Shown here in pieces: positions 31,278 through 43,980 of a stretch of DNA of 64,000 nucleotides. The stretch lies in contig OX442314.1 in NCBI GenBank assembly GCA_949358305.1, positions 28,009,118-28,073,117 on the forward strand, given 5' to 3'. The notes under the pieces were generated by a model. It was not told the DNA's origin, ran no database searches, and was given only the letters and a program-made list of their open reading frames with translations. Source of the stretch: Strigamia acuminata. Its lineage: Eukaryota > Arthropoda > Chilopoda > Geophilomorpha > Linotaeniidae. Each line of letters starts with the position of its first letter. Position 1 is the first letter of the stretch. The position numbers were made by a program, and so were the translations under genes.

Positions 31278-33034
31278 TATGACGGTTTATAGGTGCTATT
31301 TATTAATAACACGGCCGAATTTTAATTGTTTTCGGTGAAACCCGCATTTGTCAATGCTCCGAGTCGCCACTAGATGGCGCGAATACAATTCAGCGCTAAA
31401 TTTGAATTACGAGTTAAAAGTTAGTAAATAAATATAAGAATATATTTATTTGAAGAAGACGAAGCTTCACTACTATTAATATAATTATATATTAATGGTT
31501 ATTAGTGATAATAGTTGATTTGAATCTCCAGTTCGGCAGAAAAGGAGATTTGGCGATCAATCGATCAACCGATCGATCTGATTGGTGGAGCCATTTCCGG
31601 TCCTGGGTATCCAGTTCCGGTTGTGGTGAGAATTAGCATATTGCTCCTCCGTATCCACTTCCGGTGATACAGGATTGGAGGGATTCGTGGAACCCATGTT
31701 CCAATTGGGTGATTGGATTAATCCTTAATCCAGTCAGGTTATATAAACCCAAACAACCGGCCATCCGGCAGCTCTGTTTGATTATTTTCTGTTTGGTATT
31801 GTTACTTAAGAAATATGATTCGTTGTTCACGTAAAAAAACCTTTTGGTTCTTTGTTGATTTATTCACAAAGAACCGTTGCATGATTCTACAGAATCATGC
31901 CACCGCCGGCAATTGAAGTCGAAGTGCTGGGATCATTATGTTGCATAAATGTTACAGTTTACGGTTGCGACGCCGAAGGAGAACCCGCCGTTGTGCAATT
32001 CAGTATCCTCCGGACAGGACCATGTGGTCTTTCTCGGTATGAACGTATTCCGTTACCGCAAGTAGCATCGTTGCTGTTGAGAATTAGTTCCTTCACCGGA
32101 TGGTGCCAAAGCAGTCTGTTTTACAGTAACCACGAGTAGCACCAAGTGTTTGGCAAGCTGATTCTCATGGTATTCGATGCCAAAGTAGTCGGTCTATTAT
32201 TAGTACCGCGAGAGATTATACTGCTGTGCGGAGCCGCGAGCTATCGACTCCTGTGTACGTGATACCGTCAATCGCCAGACGAACGACCGTGTCGCGACGC
32301 AGGGGACGCTTGATACCGTTCTGCATTGCAAGGCGTATATTTTCTTTCGACGGCAATTGTGTGTTGCGACGGGAAGCCTAATCTTCATTTTATTTATAAC
32401 AGCTAAATATTAACTTGGCGACAAGTTGATTAACCAAGTCAGAAGACTTAATTACGATCACGATTACATCAAAGACGCAAATGTAACTGATAAGTTGATG
32501 ACAACTTATCCACAAAAATATCTAAATAAGAATTCACAACGATATGAATTAAATATAATTCATAAGCGGAATATTGATAAGTAAAATGAATACATTTACT
32601 TACACCAATATCCTCCCAAAGTTGTGGCGGTGCAGACAAAGTCAACCGCAATGCTCAGATCATTCGATTTATCGACGTGCGATAATTTACACAGCGAACC
32701 AAGGAAACCAGCGAAGCCGTATCGGACTCCAGGACACAGCCATCCGGCTTAAGATGACATCTATAATCAGGTCGAGCGATGGGGAAACCGCTCCCATATT
32801 CCAGACCCGTAGTGATATTATTCTAGGGCCAGTTGGCCAATTCTTTGTATAGTTTAATAGCTGATTTAACTTGCCAAATGTCGGCATTAGTCCTATGTAT
32901 AATTTAGCCTTGATATTATTGTTTACCAAACAATAAACTGTCTTGTATTTATCTCGTATTGTATTCACTGTTTATTTATTGCGATCTCTTCCCGGTACCA
33001 TTGTTAAATGGGAGTTGTGGTCGTCACCGTCACA
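31278..33034 (+). repeat. 5' LTR of element C (1757 bp)
   Basis: It starts TATGACGG and ends CCGTCACA. The target duplication fixes the first base as the T of TATGACGG, so the usual TG start is TA here; the ends still form an 8-bp inverted repeat with one mismatch. The length is large for an insect-type LTR. Small ORFs repeated in both LTRs have no recognisable product. Confidence 0.92.
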
Positions 33035-33036
33035 CG

Positions 33037-33054
33037 TGGAGGTCCCACCGAGAT
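33037..33054 (+). promoter_or_regulatory. Primer binding site of element C
   Basis: TGGAGGTCCCACCGAGAT follows the LTR after a CG spacer. It is complementary to a tRNA 3' end, possibly tRNA-Thr, which I could not verify. Confidence 0.7.
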
Positions 33055-34017
33055 AGGTTGCAATTAAAAAAATTCGATTGAATTACAACAGTGAATGTTT
33101 GAGATAAATATTTTAACTAAAAAGATTAGTTAAAGAACAGACAATTAGATTTTCAGTTTATATCTCCGTACAAAGAAAGTAAACTGATGAAATAGAATTA
33201 CGTAGTGGATTTTCCTTCATTATTTTCGCTCGAAAATTTAAGGGATCTCGAAGACTACCAACTAATCTCACATGTGAAAGTTCCACTGAAGATTAGGATT
33301 TGCAATTAACTCGATAGAATTAAAAAAGTGAATTTTCTCGAGGAAAATGAATAATTCAAATTCTACACGAAGGAATTGCAACAAATTACTGTTAAGATCT
33401 ATCACATGATGTTGAGATAAGTTTTAATCGAAGTTTTTCAAAATTCGGAGAATTGGAAATAACAAGAATTCGTAGAAGAAGTATATTTAGATATTTGCTT
33501 TATTCTTGAAAAGATAAAAGTAAAAAAACAAGTCTAAACATGTTTTACGAATCGCAAGAAAAAGAAAAATCTTGCAGAAAATGGAATTTCGAAGTAAGTC
33601 CAGTCTTTAAGAAAAGTTACAATAATTGGAAACAATTTACAAGAGTTGAAATGAATTTATTTTATTTCATACAAATTTGGGAAAATATTTACGAATATCT
33701 CTCGAAAGAATTTTATGTTATCGGTAAATTCTAAGATTTCGAAAGGAACGGACTTAAGAGAGAACTGTTAAACGAACATACTACGTCTGACATTTTGTGG
33801 TTGATATTGAATCAGCCAATCAGGAGCTAGGAGATCTAGGGATCCCCAGCCCCCTACTATTAAAGAAGGATCAGATCAGTTATTGATCATTCGCTTCCAG
33901 ACCAGACTTACGAGACGTGCTCCAGTAACTATTCTGACCGCACCAACCGATTCTCGTTACGATTCGAAGTTTTCCCATCGCTAATTATTTTAAAGACTAT
34001 TCGATTATATTTTTATA
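33055..34017 (+). other. Leader of element C
   Basis: AT-rich untranslated region of 0.96 kb. It contains one 64-codon ORF (33540-33734, MFYESQEKEKSCRKWNFEVS…) that could be an upstream ORF; no domain was recognised. Confidence 0.5.
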
Positions 34018-36384
34018 ATGGATCCAAATAATCTTCCTAACGAAGAAAAAGTTGCCGAAGAAAAGGCCACCAACGGAGAAGCTAGCTTGGATTCAAGTTA
34101 TGTAAAACTTTGTGATCAAACGGAAATGATTCCCGATGAACTCACCCAGTATTGCAATCATTACGAATTGGATAAAACCCAGTTCAAAAATATAATCGAA
34201 GCTTCCGAATTTGTAATGAAGCAGGCATTACGGAACGTGCGTATCAATCCGACTCCGGAAAAACGTGCACAACTTTCCAAGGAAAGTTTGGAAAATCATA
34301 ATTCCATTATGGACCCAATTTCTTCGCCGAAAGGTTTACCCGAAGAAAGCGGATCTCGATCCAAAATTCCGCAACGGAAGTTGGGTGATCAAGCCAGAAT
34401 TAAAACCCCGTCAGTTCGAGACCAAGACATTCGAGAGTTATTTCGAACCTCAAGTAAAGGATCGCTTGATCAATCTAGTTTAGGAAGTGGAACTCCGCAT
34501 TCCCGCAACGCAAGTTGTCACAACTCCCCAAATATTCCAGAAGCGGGAGGATCTAATTTTTCATCTTTTCAACCAGAAAATGCTAAAAAGCAATCCAATC
34601 CGCATATTTATACGGAAAATGGAAATAGACATTTTGTCAAACAAACTCCTAAGAAACAAGGGAGTAAATCTGTGATTCGACGGAAGCTATCTCCGCTTCC
34701 ATCACCTGTCTTCACTCAAGCTCAACAAGAGCAGTTGAGACTGGAAAAAGAGGAAAAGGAGCGACTTCAACAAGAAGAGATCACTCGAAAGAAAATTAGC
34801 GACGAAAAAATTCGTCAGGATAGGCTTATCCAAGAAGCTAAAAGAATAGATGAAGAAGACGAAATCCGACAAATTGCGTTAGAAGAGGACGAAATTCCCA
34901 AGCCTCCAGAACCAGTTTTAGATATAAACAAGCTCTTGGACGAACTTAAAAGCCAACGAGATGAACTCGACCGACGATAAAAGAAACTTCAAGATACGAC
35001 AAGAGATCTGCATAGAGCTGAAAGTCGGCAAAGAGACAACGAAAAACTCTTAAACGCTCGTTTTAATCTTGCGTCGTCCACCAATGCTAGTCACGGAAGT
35101 GAACCTCGAGATGAGTCAAACCCCTCTCGTGCATCAACAGATGATATTCCAAGTTCCCATTCTTCCGCAGGAAGCTCTACCGGAACTAAGCTTCCATCTG
35201 AAGGAAATAATATCTCGTTTGATCATATTTTGAAAATGCAACAAAATATGGCCAATCAATTCCAACGACAATTAGATGTGCAAATGAAAACTTTCATACA
35301 AGCGCAAACGCCACGAACAACTGGGCCTCAGCAATTTAATAATCCAGGACCCAGTAAAGTCTTTTTCAAAGGACAAGACCTTCCAGTTTTCGACGGAAAA
35401 CAGGAAGATATAGATAAATTCTTATCCGTAGCCAAATCAGTAGCTATTTCTAAAGGATTAACTCTTGACGAAATGGTTAATCAAGGTATTCCAACATATC
35501 TATCGGGATTAGCCCAACAATGGTACGATGAAAATAAAACTCAATTTACCAATTGGGAAACCTTTGTAAGATTATTTCGGGAAGAATTTGACATGATTCT
35601 CACCACTCGAATTAGGAATTTACGCACAGTAATTCAAGGTGAAGATGAACCCCTATATGAATTTCTAATTAGATTCACTAAAGCTCAAGGAACATATTCC
35701 GAACGAGGAAATGTTGCTACTCTGTTTGATAACTTAAATTCAACAAGTTATAATCGACTGATTGATAAAAATCTTTATAAAAGTAATTCAGTCGAAGAAA
35801 TTTTTCAGTTCGTCCGAACGAATAGAGCTCTTTTCGAACCTCAACGAAGTCGTAAAGAAAACTCTAAAGAAATGGAGAAAGTGGTATTTAACAACCAGAA
35901 ATTTTCTAAAGACTCCAAGAATACGCGATCTTCCGCTCGATCTACCCAGTTGATGGAAATAGAGTCGAAAGAAGAGACCGTCGAAGTCGACGAACTAACG
36001 GAGGATAATGTATCTATGGATAGTTTGTTATGTGCTATGTCGGAAAATCAGACAGGAAAATGCTTTCATTGTAAACAACCAGGGCATTTCAAGAGAGATT
36101 GTCCGTCGCTTCCAAAGCGAAAATTCAGCAATAATTTCCCAGGGAATAACAATTCCAGTAACAATAGTTCTAATCAGCAGTCAAATGAATTTAAACAACC
36201 ACGTCAAAATTGGGTGACCGCCGAAGCCATTGATCAGAAAATGGAAGAACTAAAAACTGATATACAAAGTAATGTACAAACAACGATCAGTAAAACAATG
36301 TCGGATCTGTTTAGTAAGTTCTTGGACCCAAAGAATGCTACGACGGCGCCGATTGTTGAAAACCCACCAGTTTCAAAAAACTAG
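34018..36384 (+). pseudogene. gag: Gag of element C with one in-frame stop
   Basis: The ATG at 34018 opens a frame that would run 788 codons to TAG 36382 but for one TAA at 34978-34980. The N-terminal third is acidic and Ser-rich, then comes a Glu/Arg/Lys coiled coil (about residues 240-350, spanning the stop), a retrotransposon capsid domain (from about 449, VFFKGQDLPVFDGKQEDIDK, with the W-x-x-F motif) and a zinc knuckle CFHCKQPGHFKRDC (36061). An internal ATG at 35230 could restart translation after the stop and would give a capsid-nucleocapsid protein. The rest of the frame is well kept, so the stop looks recent or could be an assembly error. Confidence 0.85.
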
Positions 36385-36406
36385 TGGCGGGGGTCATTGC
36401 ACCCCC
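36375..36406 (+). promoter_or_regulatory. -1 frameshift signal at the gag-pol junction of element C
   Basis: Gag codons TCA AAA AAC TAG contain the heptamer A AAA AAC (36375-36381) directly before the stop. After 7 nt comes a 6-bp GC-rich hairpin, GGGGGT (36389-36394) with ACCCCC (36401-36406). The -1 frame is open through the site and continues into pol. Confidence 0.85.
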
Positions 36407-39400
36407 TGAAAATAATTCCGAAGGAATCCTAACACCTGAATTGGAACAAGCTCTTTCTGAAACTCTGGATAATTTAACTATTCAGGATAAGGAAATTAAG
36501 CGTGCTCGTCCTAACCGGAAGACACGAAAAAGAAACTGGAATTATAAGTTCAAAGTCGCATCGAATACACCATTCTCAGCGGAAGAAACAACAAATCCGT
36601 TCTTGAATTTTCACGACGACCTGTTTTCTCCGGCTAAGGGAGACGAATCTTTAACACGATTAATACAAGATACGTCCAATCTTAATATTCGTGACGAACC
36701 TACTAGTTCTAGTGGAGGAGTATTTGAGAATTTACAATCTATGATTGATAATTTGAATCCCGACCCTAAATCTTCCAGATATGCAAGGTTAAAATCTTAC
36801 ATTAACGAGAACCAGTTAAAACGAAAAGATGGGATTGAACGAATTAATAGTTTGGGAAATCATATTGACGACCCCCGAATGAAAATTACGATAGGTGGAC
36901 TCACCTACAATGCTTTGATGGACTCAGGAGCAACGCAGTGTTTTATTGGATTACAATTACTAGGTAAAACTTGCGCTTCTCCCGATTTCATACAAGATTG
37001 TCCAAAACACATGAGAGTTTGCGCAGTTGGAGTTACTCATATTCCACTGGGACAAATTACTTTGTGTGTACAATGGGCAGATGGAGAAGAGTTTACACCA
37101 ATAAACTTTATAATATTGGATAACAATGTTTGCGGATTGATTATCGGTCATAATTTTATGCGCCGAACCAAAATCAATTTAAACCCCGCACGAGCTGTAT
37201 TTACTTGTGATAGTAAATCTAATTGGACTGCCCCTTATGAGACAGACGAGTTAAATTGTAATTTAGCTCGAGTACAAGTCCTAACGGACAATCAGACAGT
37301 CACACACACTCCTGATAATTGGGAAGAATTATTAGTAAAGGATTGTGACTGCTCCGTCGAGGAACGAAACAAATTACTTGAAGTAATTGCTGGTGTTAGA
37401 AACGTCTTTAGAGATAAAGTCGGTTGTACTAACATCATTAAACATAAAATTACGTTTAAAAAGGATGCGAAATGGAAGAAACAACCGTTTCGAATGTATA
37501 ACCCTGCTAAGATAGCCATTATGACTAAATTAGTAGAAGAATTGGAAGCGGATGATTTGATTGAAAGAGCCACTGGACCTTATATTAGTCATCCAGTGAT
37601 AGTGGCAAAACCAAACGGCACCTATCGTTTGTGTATCGATTATCGTTGGTTGAATGCAATCACCGAAATCAACGCCATTCAAATGCCAAGTATTGATCTG
37701 TTGATCCATAATACTAATCAGGCAAAATATTTTACCTCTCTTGACCTTACCAAAGGATATTATCAAGTCGAGATGGACGAGGAAGATCGACAGAAGACCG
37801 CCTTTTATACACCAAAAGGGAATTACCAATTTATTCGCATGCCTTTTGGTCTTTGCAATGCCCCGTGTACATTTCAGTTTCTAATGGAACAAGTGATGGG
37901 CGAAGCATTATATAAACATGCTTTAGTCTATTTAGACGATGTCATAATCTTCTCTGCTACTTGAGAGAAACACTTGGAACACATTAAAGATGTGTTAGAA
38001 AGATTGGATAAAGCCAACTTATCAGTGAATAAAGAAAAATCAAAGTTTGGAAAAACTACACTCAAATTTTTGGGTCATTTAATAACTCCAACCGGATTAG
38101 CGCCTGACCCAGATAAAGTAGTGTCAGTTAGGAAATATCCAACTCCTAAGAATTCAAAGGATATTCAACGATTTCATGGCTTGTCAAATTTCTTCAGAAA
38201 ATTCATCCCTGAACATGCAAAAATTGCTAGACCTCTAACTAGTATGATGCATGACAAAGCAGTATTTGAATGGGGAAAAGAACAAGAAGCAGCTTTCGAA
38301 GCCATTAAAAATATCTTATGTGACGAAACACAAGTTTTGTTAATGCCAGATATGATGAAACCATTCGTAATTTTGACAGACGCATCACACGATGGACTTG
38401 GCAGCATATTATGTCAAGACGTAGAATTCCTCGATGAAGGAAAAGGAGAAATGATCATGACTCCTAGACCAGTAGCTTATGCTAGCCGAGTCCTACGAGG
38501 AGCCGAAGTACGCTACTCAACACCCGAACTCGAGTGTTTGGCAGTAGTATGGGCAGTAGACAAATTCCAACCGTATATTGAATATACAACATTTACCTTG
38601 GAATCAGATGCAGAAGCATTGAAATGGCTGATGGGAACACCAGAACCATCAGGACGATTTGGTCGTTGGGCGATTAAACTTCAGTGCGGCGCCTTTAAGA
38701 TTAAATATCGACGAGGCACCCAGAATCAAGTTGCCGACGCCTTTTCAAGAGCTCCCTTGAGCATTGAAGACATTCCAGAGGACGATTATTGTGAACCAAT
38801 TGAAATCACTCAATTTTGGCCAGAATGGGACGGAAATCGAGAAATTATTCGAAGAAATAATAAAGAAGATTGCCAATTTCTAACAAATGTGCAGCTTCAT
38901 TTCGATTATTCCAAATTATTATACAATACTTTGGAAAAGGGGGAGGAAATGGATGAAGCTACAGAAGAAACACTATTTAGTGCTTTAACTGAAGTTCTGA
39001 AAGAAGTTCCTCCTACTCGAGAAGAGATTATAGAAGCCCAATTGGCCGACAAGGAATGTAAAATAATAATAGATCATCTAAAACGAGATGAAATCGAACA
39101 AAGAAAGTTTAAGAAAACTAAAGAATGGATGAAAGCAGTCCGAGGTTACCAATTAGATTTTCAAGAAGAAAATGGTAATGAAATGCTGATTTACTTCAAA
39201 CCAACGTTTGAAGAAGAGTTGAATGACTCCGGAAACGGATTTAAAGCTGTCATTCCACCTTCACTAGTACGAAGAGTATTATTTGCTTGTCACGGACATC
39301 CGCTAAGTGGACATGCAGGGATAAGTAAGACGCTCGAACGAGCCAAACTTGTGTATTACTGGCCAAGAATGAATAAAGATACTCGCAATTACGTCCGTAG

Positions 39401-40663
39401 TTGTATTCATTGCCAACAGTACAAACCCTGCCAGCACAAGAAACATAGAGCGAGTTACACTCGTCATATCCTTGGGAAGTCATTTGCATAGATCTAATGG
39501 GCCCCAAACCGACAGGGAGACATCAATATAGATTCGTATTAGTAATAATCGATCAATGTACCAAATGGGTAGAATTATTCGCTTTATCAAAAGCATCTAG
39601 TGAATCAATCGTGAATAGATTAGGAGAAGTAATTCATAGATGGGGATTTCCAAAGAAAATTATCAGTGATAATGGAAGTCAGTTCATATCAACGATTTAT
39701 GAAGAGTTTTGTAAAAAACATAACATTAGAATGGCGCATGTGAGTCCATATCACGCTCAGGCCAATCCAACAGAAAGAGCCAATAGAAATATTAAAATAA
39801 TGTTGGCTATTTATTCTGATATCCATTCTCATTGGCCAAAATTCTTAAATGAATTTGCATTCGCCTCAAGAACGGCTCAATCCGAATCAACGGGCACAAC
39901 GCCATTTTTATTGAATACGGGACGAAGCGTACCTTTACCTTTCGACCCACGAATTATTCAACATGCCAATAAATTTGACAAGAATAACCCGGAAGAATAC
40001 GTGTATAATTTACTTGGAATTTTACGTCGAGCACATCAAGAAATGCATCAGCGAATTCAAGCAAATTACGAAAGACACGATAAAATACACCGAAACAAAT
40101 TTCACATCTGTGAATACTCAGTCGGTGATTTAGTATGGAAAGCGACTCACATCCTTTCTAATAAAGAGAAAGGAATTACTAAAGGTTTCGCAGAGAAACG
40201 AGATGGACCGTGGGAAATTACGGAAGTCTTACCAGGAGGTGCTTATAAGTTGAGAAAATTAGTGGATGGATCAATAGAACCATCAATAAATACTGATGAT
40301 CTCTCGCCTTATATCCCATCCTATCCTGTTGAAACTTGGACACTCGATCAAAGGAGTGGAAAAGTGGAAAATCACCCAAACCCCGACTGGATGAACGAAG
40401 AATCCATCATAAATAATTCAGAAGAATTAAAAGAACAAGAATTAGAAAATAATTCTACTAATATGGAAATAGATCCAGAAATCGTGGCACCAGTTTCAAA
40501 TGAAAGCGATATTATAATCAACACTCCGAAACATGATTATAATTTAAGGAAAAGAAAACGAAGTTGTGAGCCACCACAGCTACAATCTCGTGCAAAGCAA
40601 ATTGCTACGTCGGATCAGGAGTGTACAACAGATTTTGTACACTTAATTCAAGATCGCCGCTAA
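36384..40663 (+). pseudogene. pol: Pol of element C (PR-RT-RNaseH-IN) with a stop and a frameshift
   Basis: The frame enters from gag by -1 shifting. Motifs: protease MDSGATQCFIG (36912); reverse transcriptase YLDD (about 37930); an in-frame TGA at 37962-37964 just after VIIFSAT; RNase H TDAS (38379); integrase zinc domain with HGHPLSGHAGIS and CIHCQQ (39295-39420); a frame change between about 39440 and 39465 (stop of the first frame at 39489, second frame with ICIDLMGPKP onward); integrase core DNGSQF (39668) and the final E, 34 residues later; end at TAA 40661. ORF pieces: 36384-37964, 37974-39491, 39497-40663. Catalytic residues are otherwise kept. Confidence 0.88.
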
Positions 40664-41086
40664 AAAGAATGATGTATTTAGAACCAAAATAGACAGGTTT
40701 CTTCAAACCTACAAATGTGTCATGATTAAATCACGACCAATAAGAGGGTATATTTTAAAAATACCCCGGGTGGAGAGTAGAAGATTTGTTCTTCACTTAG
40801 GAAGTTTTCACACACACGTGCGAGAACTGATTGACATAAGTTCATCGGCGAAAGGTCAAAACACGTTTCCAAAAGGAAAGTTCCAGAATCTCGGTAACTA
40901 ACAAGTGTTATAAAGTGGTTAATTTAGAATTTTAAAAGAAATTAAAACAGAAATCCTTAATAATTCTCTAGAGAGAAGGGAAAGGAAAACTTCGGTGATT
41001 TGGTCGTCCCGGCAAATTACAAGCTTCGTCGCGAAGGAAATTTGGATTTTCCAGAAGGAAAATAAAACACCCTACGGAGCATTAAT
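40664..41086 (+). other. Spacer between pol and ORF3 of element C
   Basis: AT-rich, with no coding signal. No convincing exon upstream of ORF3 was found. Confidence 0.5.
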
Positions 41087-41437
41087 TTGCGTAAGTTATA
41101 TATACTTATATTGAAGATTATTACTCGAATTTACCGTCAAAAAATTCTAAAAGAATTTAGTGTCGCGAACGGACGGTATAAAATTCTCGTCGGAAGAAAA
41201 CCAAAAACTCCGGAATATGAGCCGAAATCTCCAATATACGAGCCAAGAACTCCGGAATATGTGCCAAAATCCCCGCCGACAGAGGATAGAGGTGAAAATT
41301 CGAACGGACCCAAATTCGTCATCGATCGAAAACCAGCGGAATTTCTTCCACTAGAGAAATCTGAAGTCAAGAATTCCAGCGAAACTCTTAAGAAAGAGAG
41401 TGAAAAATCGGAATCCGATGAAGAAGAAGTCGAGTGA
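41087..41437 (+). CDS. Third ORF of element C, Pro-repeat protein of unknown function
   Basis: This open frame of 116 codons after pol has no ATG near its beginning (41087 is TTG), so its 5' part is either lost or joined by splicing. It contains an imperfect repeat of the form [KR]-[TS]-P-x-Y-x-P (KTPEYEPKSPIYEPRTPEYV) followed by an acidic Lys/Glu/Ser tail. It lies in the same position as the third ORFs of B and E but shares no visible sequence with them. It may be a remnant. Confidence 0.5.
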   Translation: MRKLYILILKIITRIYRQKILKEFSVANGRYKILVGRKPKTPEYEPKSPIYEPRTPEYVPKSPPTEDRGENSNGPKFVIDRKPAEFLPLEKSEVKNSSETLKKESEKSESDEEEVE

Positions 41438-41902
41438 CTCGCGGAGTTAATTTCTGAATTTAAAATAATTTGAGAAAGTGTTAGGAACTAACAATTTCGA
41501 ATGTGTTCGATTTTGATATTTAATAAGCATTTGTGATATGTAAAAGTCATGTTATTTTAAGAGGAAAATCAAGAGATAATCCTATAATAGAAAACTTTTA
41601 ATAAGTGTTAATCGAAAGAAATAATTTAACCAAAAAATTATGTTGATTTCCGTTATTTGGAATAATAATTGTGTGGAAATTAAGAACACACTGTGTAAAC
41701 TTCGAATTTTGTTTTATTGTAACCAAAATTGTTTTTATTGATAAATATTAAAACAAATTATTGCGAGCATTATAAAGAGATACGAATTTCTTTGAGTCAC
41801 TCATCCTAGATTAAAATGAAGATATATTTTGTCAGGATATTAATAAAAGTCATTCACGAGAATAACATAAACTTATGAATAAATATTATAAGTTGAGTGA
41901 TT
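41438..41902 (+). other. AT-rich untranslated 3' region of element C
   Basis: Nothing recognised apart from AT-rich sequence. Confidence 0.5.
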
Positions 41903-41912
41903 AAGGGGGATG
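41903..41912 (+). promoter_or_regulatory. Polypurine tract of element C
   Basis: AAGGGGGATG directly precedes the 3' LTR. Confidence 0.7.
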
Positions 41913-43669
41913 TATGACGGTTTATAGGTGCTATTTATTAATAACACGGCCGAATTTTAATTGTTTTCGGTGAAACCCGCATTTGTCAATGCTCCGAGTC
42001 GCCACTAGATGGCGCGAATACAATTCAGCGCTAAATTTGAATTACGAGTTAAAAGTTAGTAAATAAATATAAGAATATATTTATTTGAAGAAGACGAAGC
42101 TTCACTACTATTAATATAATTATATATTAATGGTTATTAGTGATAATAGTTGATTTGAATCTCCAGTTCGGCAGAAAAGGAGATTTGGCGATCAATCGAT
42201 CAACCGATCGATCTGATTGGTGGAGCCATTTCCGGTCCTGGGTATCCAGTTCCGGTTGTGGTGAGAATTAGCATATTGCTCCTCCGTATCCACTTCCGGT
42301 GATACAGGATTGGAGGGATTCGTGGAACCCATGTTCCAATTGGGTGATTGGATTAATCCTTAATCCAGTCAGGTTATATAAACCCAAACAACCGGCCATC
42401 CGGCAGCTCTGTTTGATTATTTTCTGTTTGGTATTGTTACTTAAGAAATATGATTCGTTGTTCACGTAAAAAAACCTTTTGGTTCTTTGTTGATTTATTC
42501 ACAAAGAACCGTTGCATGATTCTACAGAATCATGCCACCGCCGGCAATTGAAGTCGAAGTGCTGGGATCATTATGTTGCATAAATGTTACAGTTTACGGT
42601 TGCGACGCCGAAGGAGAACCCGCCGTTGTGCAATTCAGTATCCTCCGGACAGGACCATGTGGTCTTTCTCGGTATGAACGTATTCCGTTACCGCAAGTAG
42701 CATCGTTGCTGTTGAGAATTAGTTCCTTCACCGGATGGTGCCAAAGCAGTCTGTTTTACAGTAACCACGAGTAGCACCAAGTGTTTGGCAAGCTGATTCT
42801 CATGGTATTCGATGCCAAAGTAGTCGGTCTATTATTAGTACCGCGAGAGATTATACTGCTGTGCGGAGCCGCGAGCTATCGACTCCTGTGTACGTGATAC
42901 CGTCAATCGCCAGACGAACGACCGTGTCGCGACGCAGGGGACGCTTGATACCGTTCTGCATTGCAAGGCGTATATTTTCTTTCGACGGCAATTGTGTGTT
43001 GCGACGGGAAGCCTAATCTTCATTTTATTTATAACAGCTAAATATTAACTTGGCGACAAGTTGATTAACCAAGTCAGAAGACTTAATTACGATCACGATT
43101 ACATCAAAGACGCAAATGTAACTGATAAGTTGATGACAACTTATCCACAAAAATATCTAAATAAGAATTCACAACGATATGAATTAAATATAATTCATAA
43201 GCGGAATATTGATAAGTAAAATGAATACATTTACTTACACCAATATCCTCCCAAAGTTGTGGCGGTGCAGACAAAGTCAACCGCAATGCTCAGATCATTC
43301 GATTTATCGACGTGCGATAATTTACACAGCGAACCAAGGAAACCAGCGAAGCCGTATCGGACTCCAGGACACAGCCATCCGGCTTAAGATGACATCTATA
43401 ATCAGGTCGAGCGATGGGGAAACCGCTCCCATATTCCAGACCCGTAGTGATATTATTCTAGGGCCAGTTGGCCAATTCTTTGTATAGTTTAATAGCTGAT
43501 TTAACTTGCCAAATGTCGGCATTAGTCCTATGTATAATTTAGCCTTGATATTATTGTTTACCAAACAATAAACTGTCTTGTATTTATCTCGTATTGTATT
43601 CACTGTTTATTTATTGCGATCTCTTCCCGGTACCATTGTTAAATGGGAGTTGTGGTCGTCACCGTCACA
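41913..43669 (+). repeat. 3' LTR of element C (1757 bp)
   Basis: Same length as the 5' LTR; all six longer ORFs in it translate identically. It is followed by the GTCT target duplication. Confidence 0.95.
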
Positions 43670-43980
43670 GTCTCATGCAGTAATTGAATTGTTTCACGGG
43701 CTGTATGGCATGTGGCACCGTCTTGTTGAAACCACATATTGGCCACATCAATATCATCCAATTTCGGCAGAAAGTGTGTAACGCTCCATTTTTACTAACC
43801 CTAAACCAGGGGTTCCCAAACTTTTTAGCATCGCGCCCCACTTTAAAGCAAGGCAATCTTCCGCGCCCCACTTCATCTACCGGTGCATTAAATTTTAAAA
43901 AAATAAACTACAAAATATATTGCATAAAATTTTATACAATTTTACATATAATTTTATGAGCATGAAGGCTTATTTATCAG

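Larger units (their letters stand above)
31278..43669 (+). mobile_element. Complete LTR retrotransposon C (Ty3/gypsy type, 12.4 kb)
   Basis: It has two 1757-bp LTRs (31278-33034, 41913-43669) in which I saw no difference, and a 4-bp target duplication GTCT (31274-31277, 43670-43673). A PBS follows the 5' LTR and a purine-rich tract precedes the 3' LTR. Interior: leader, gag with one in-frame stop, a -1 frameshift signal, pol with one stop and one frameshift, and a short third ORF. The insertion target is the mariner-like element on this strand, inside intron 3 of IR-C. Confidence 0.95.

Noticed and set aside
31633-32968. Six small ORFs present identically in both LTRs of element C
   Set aside because: Identity reflects LTR identity, not selection; none has a recognisable domain.
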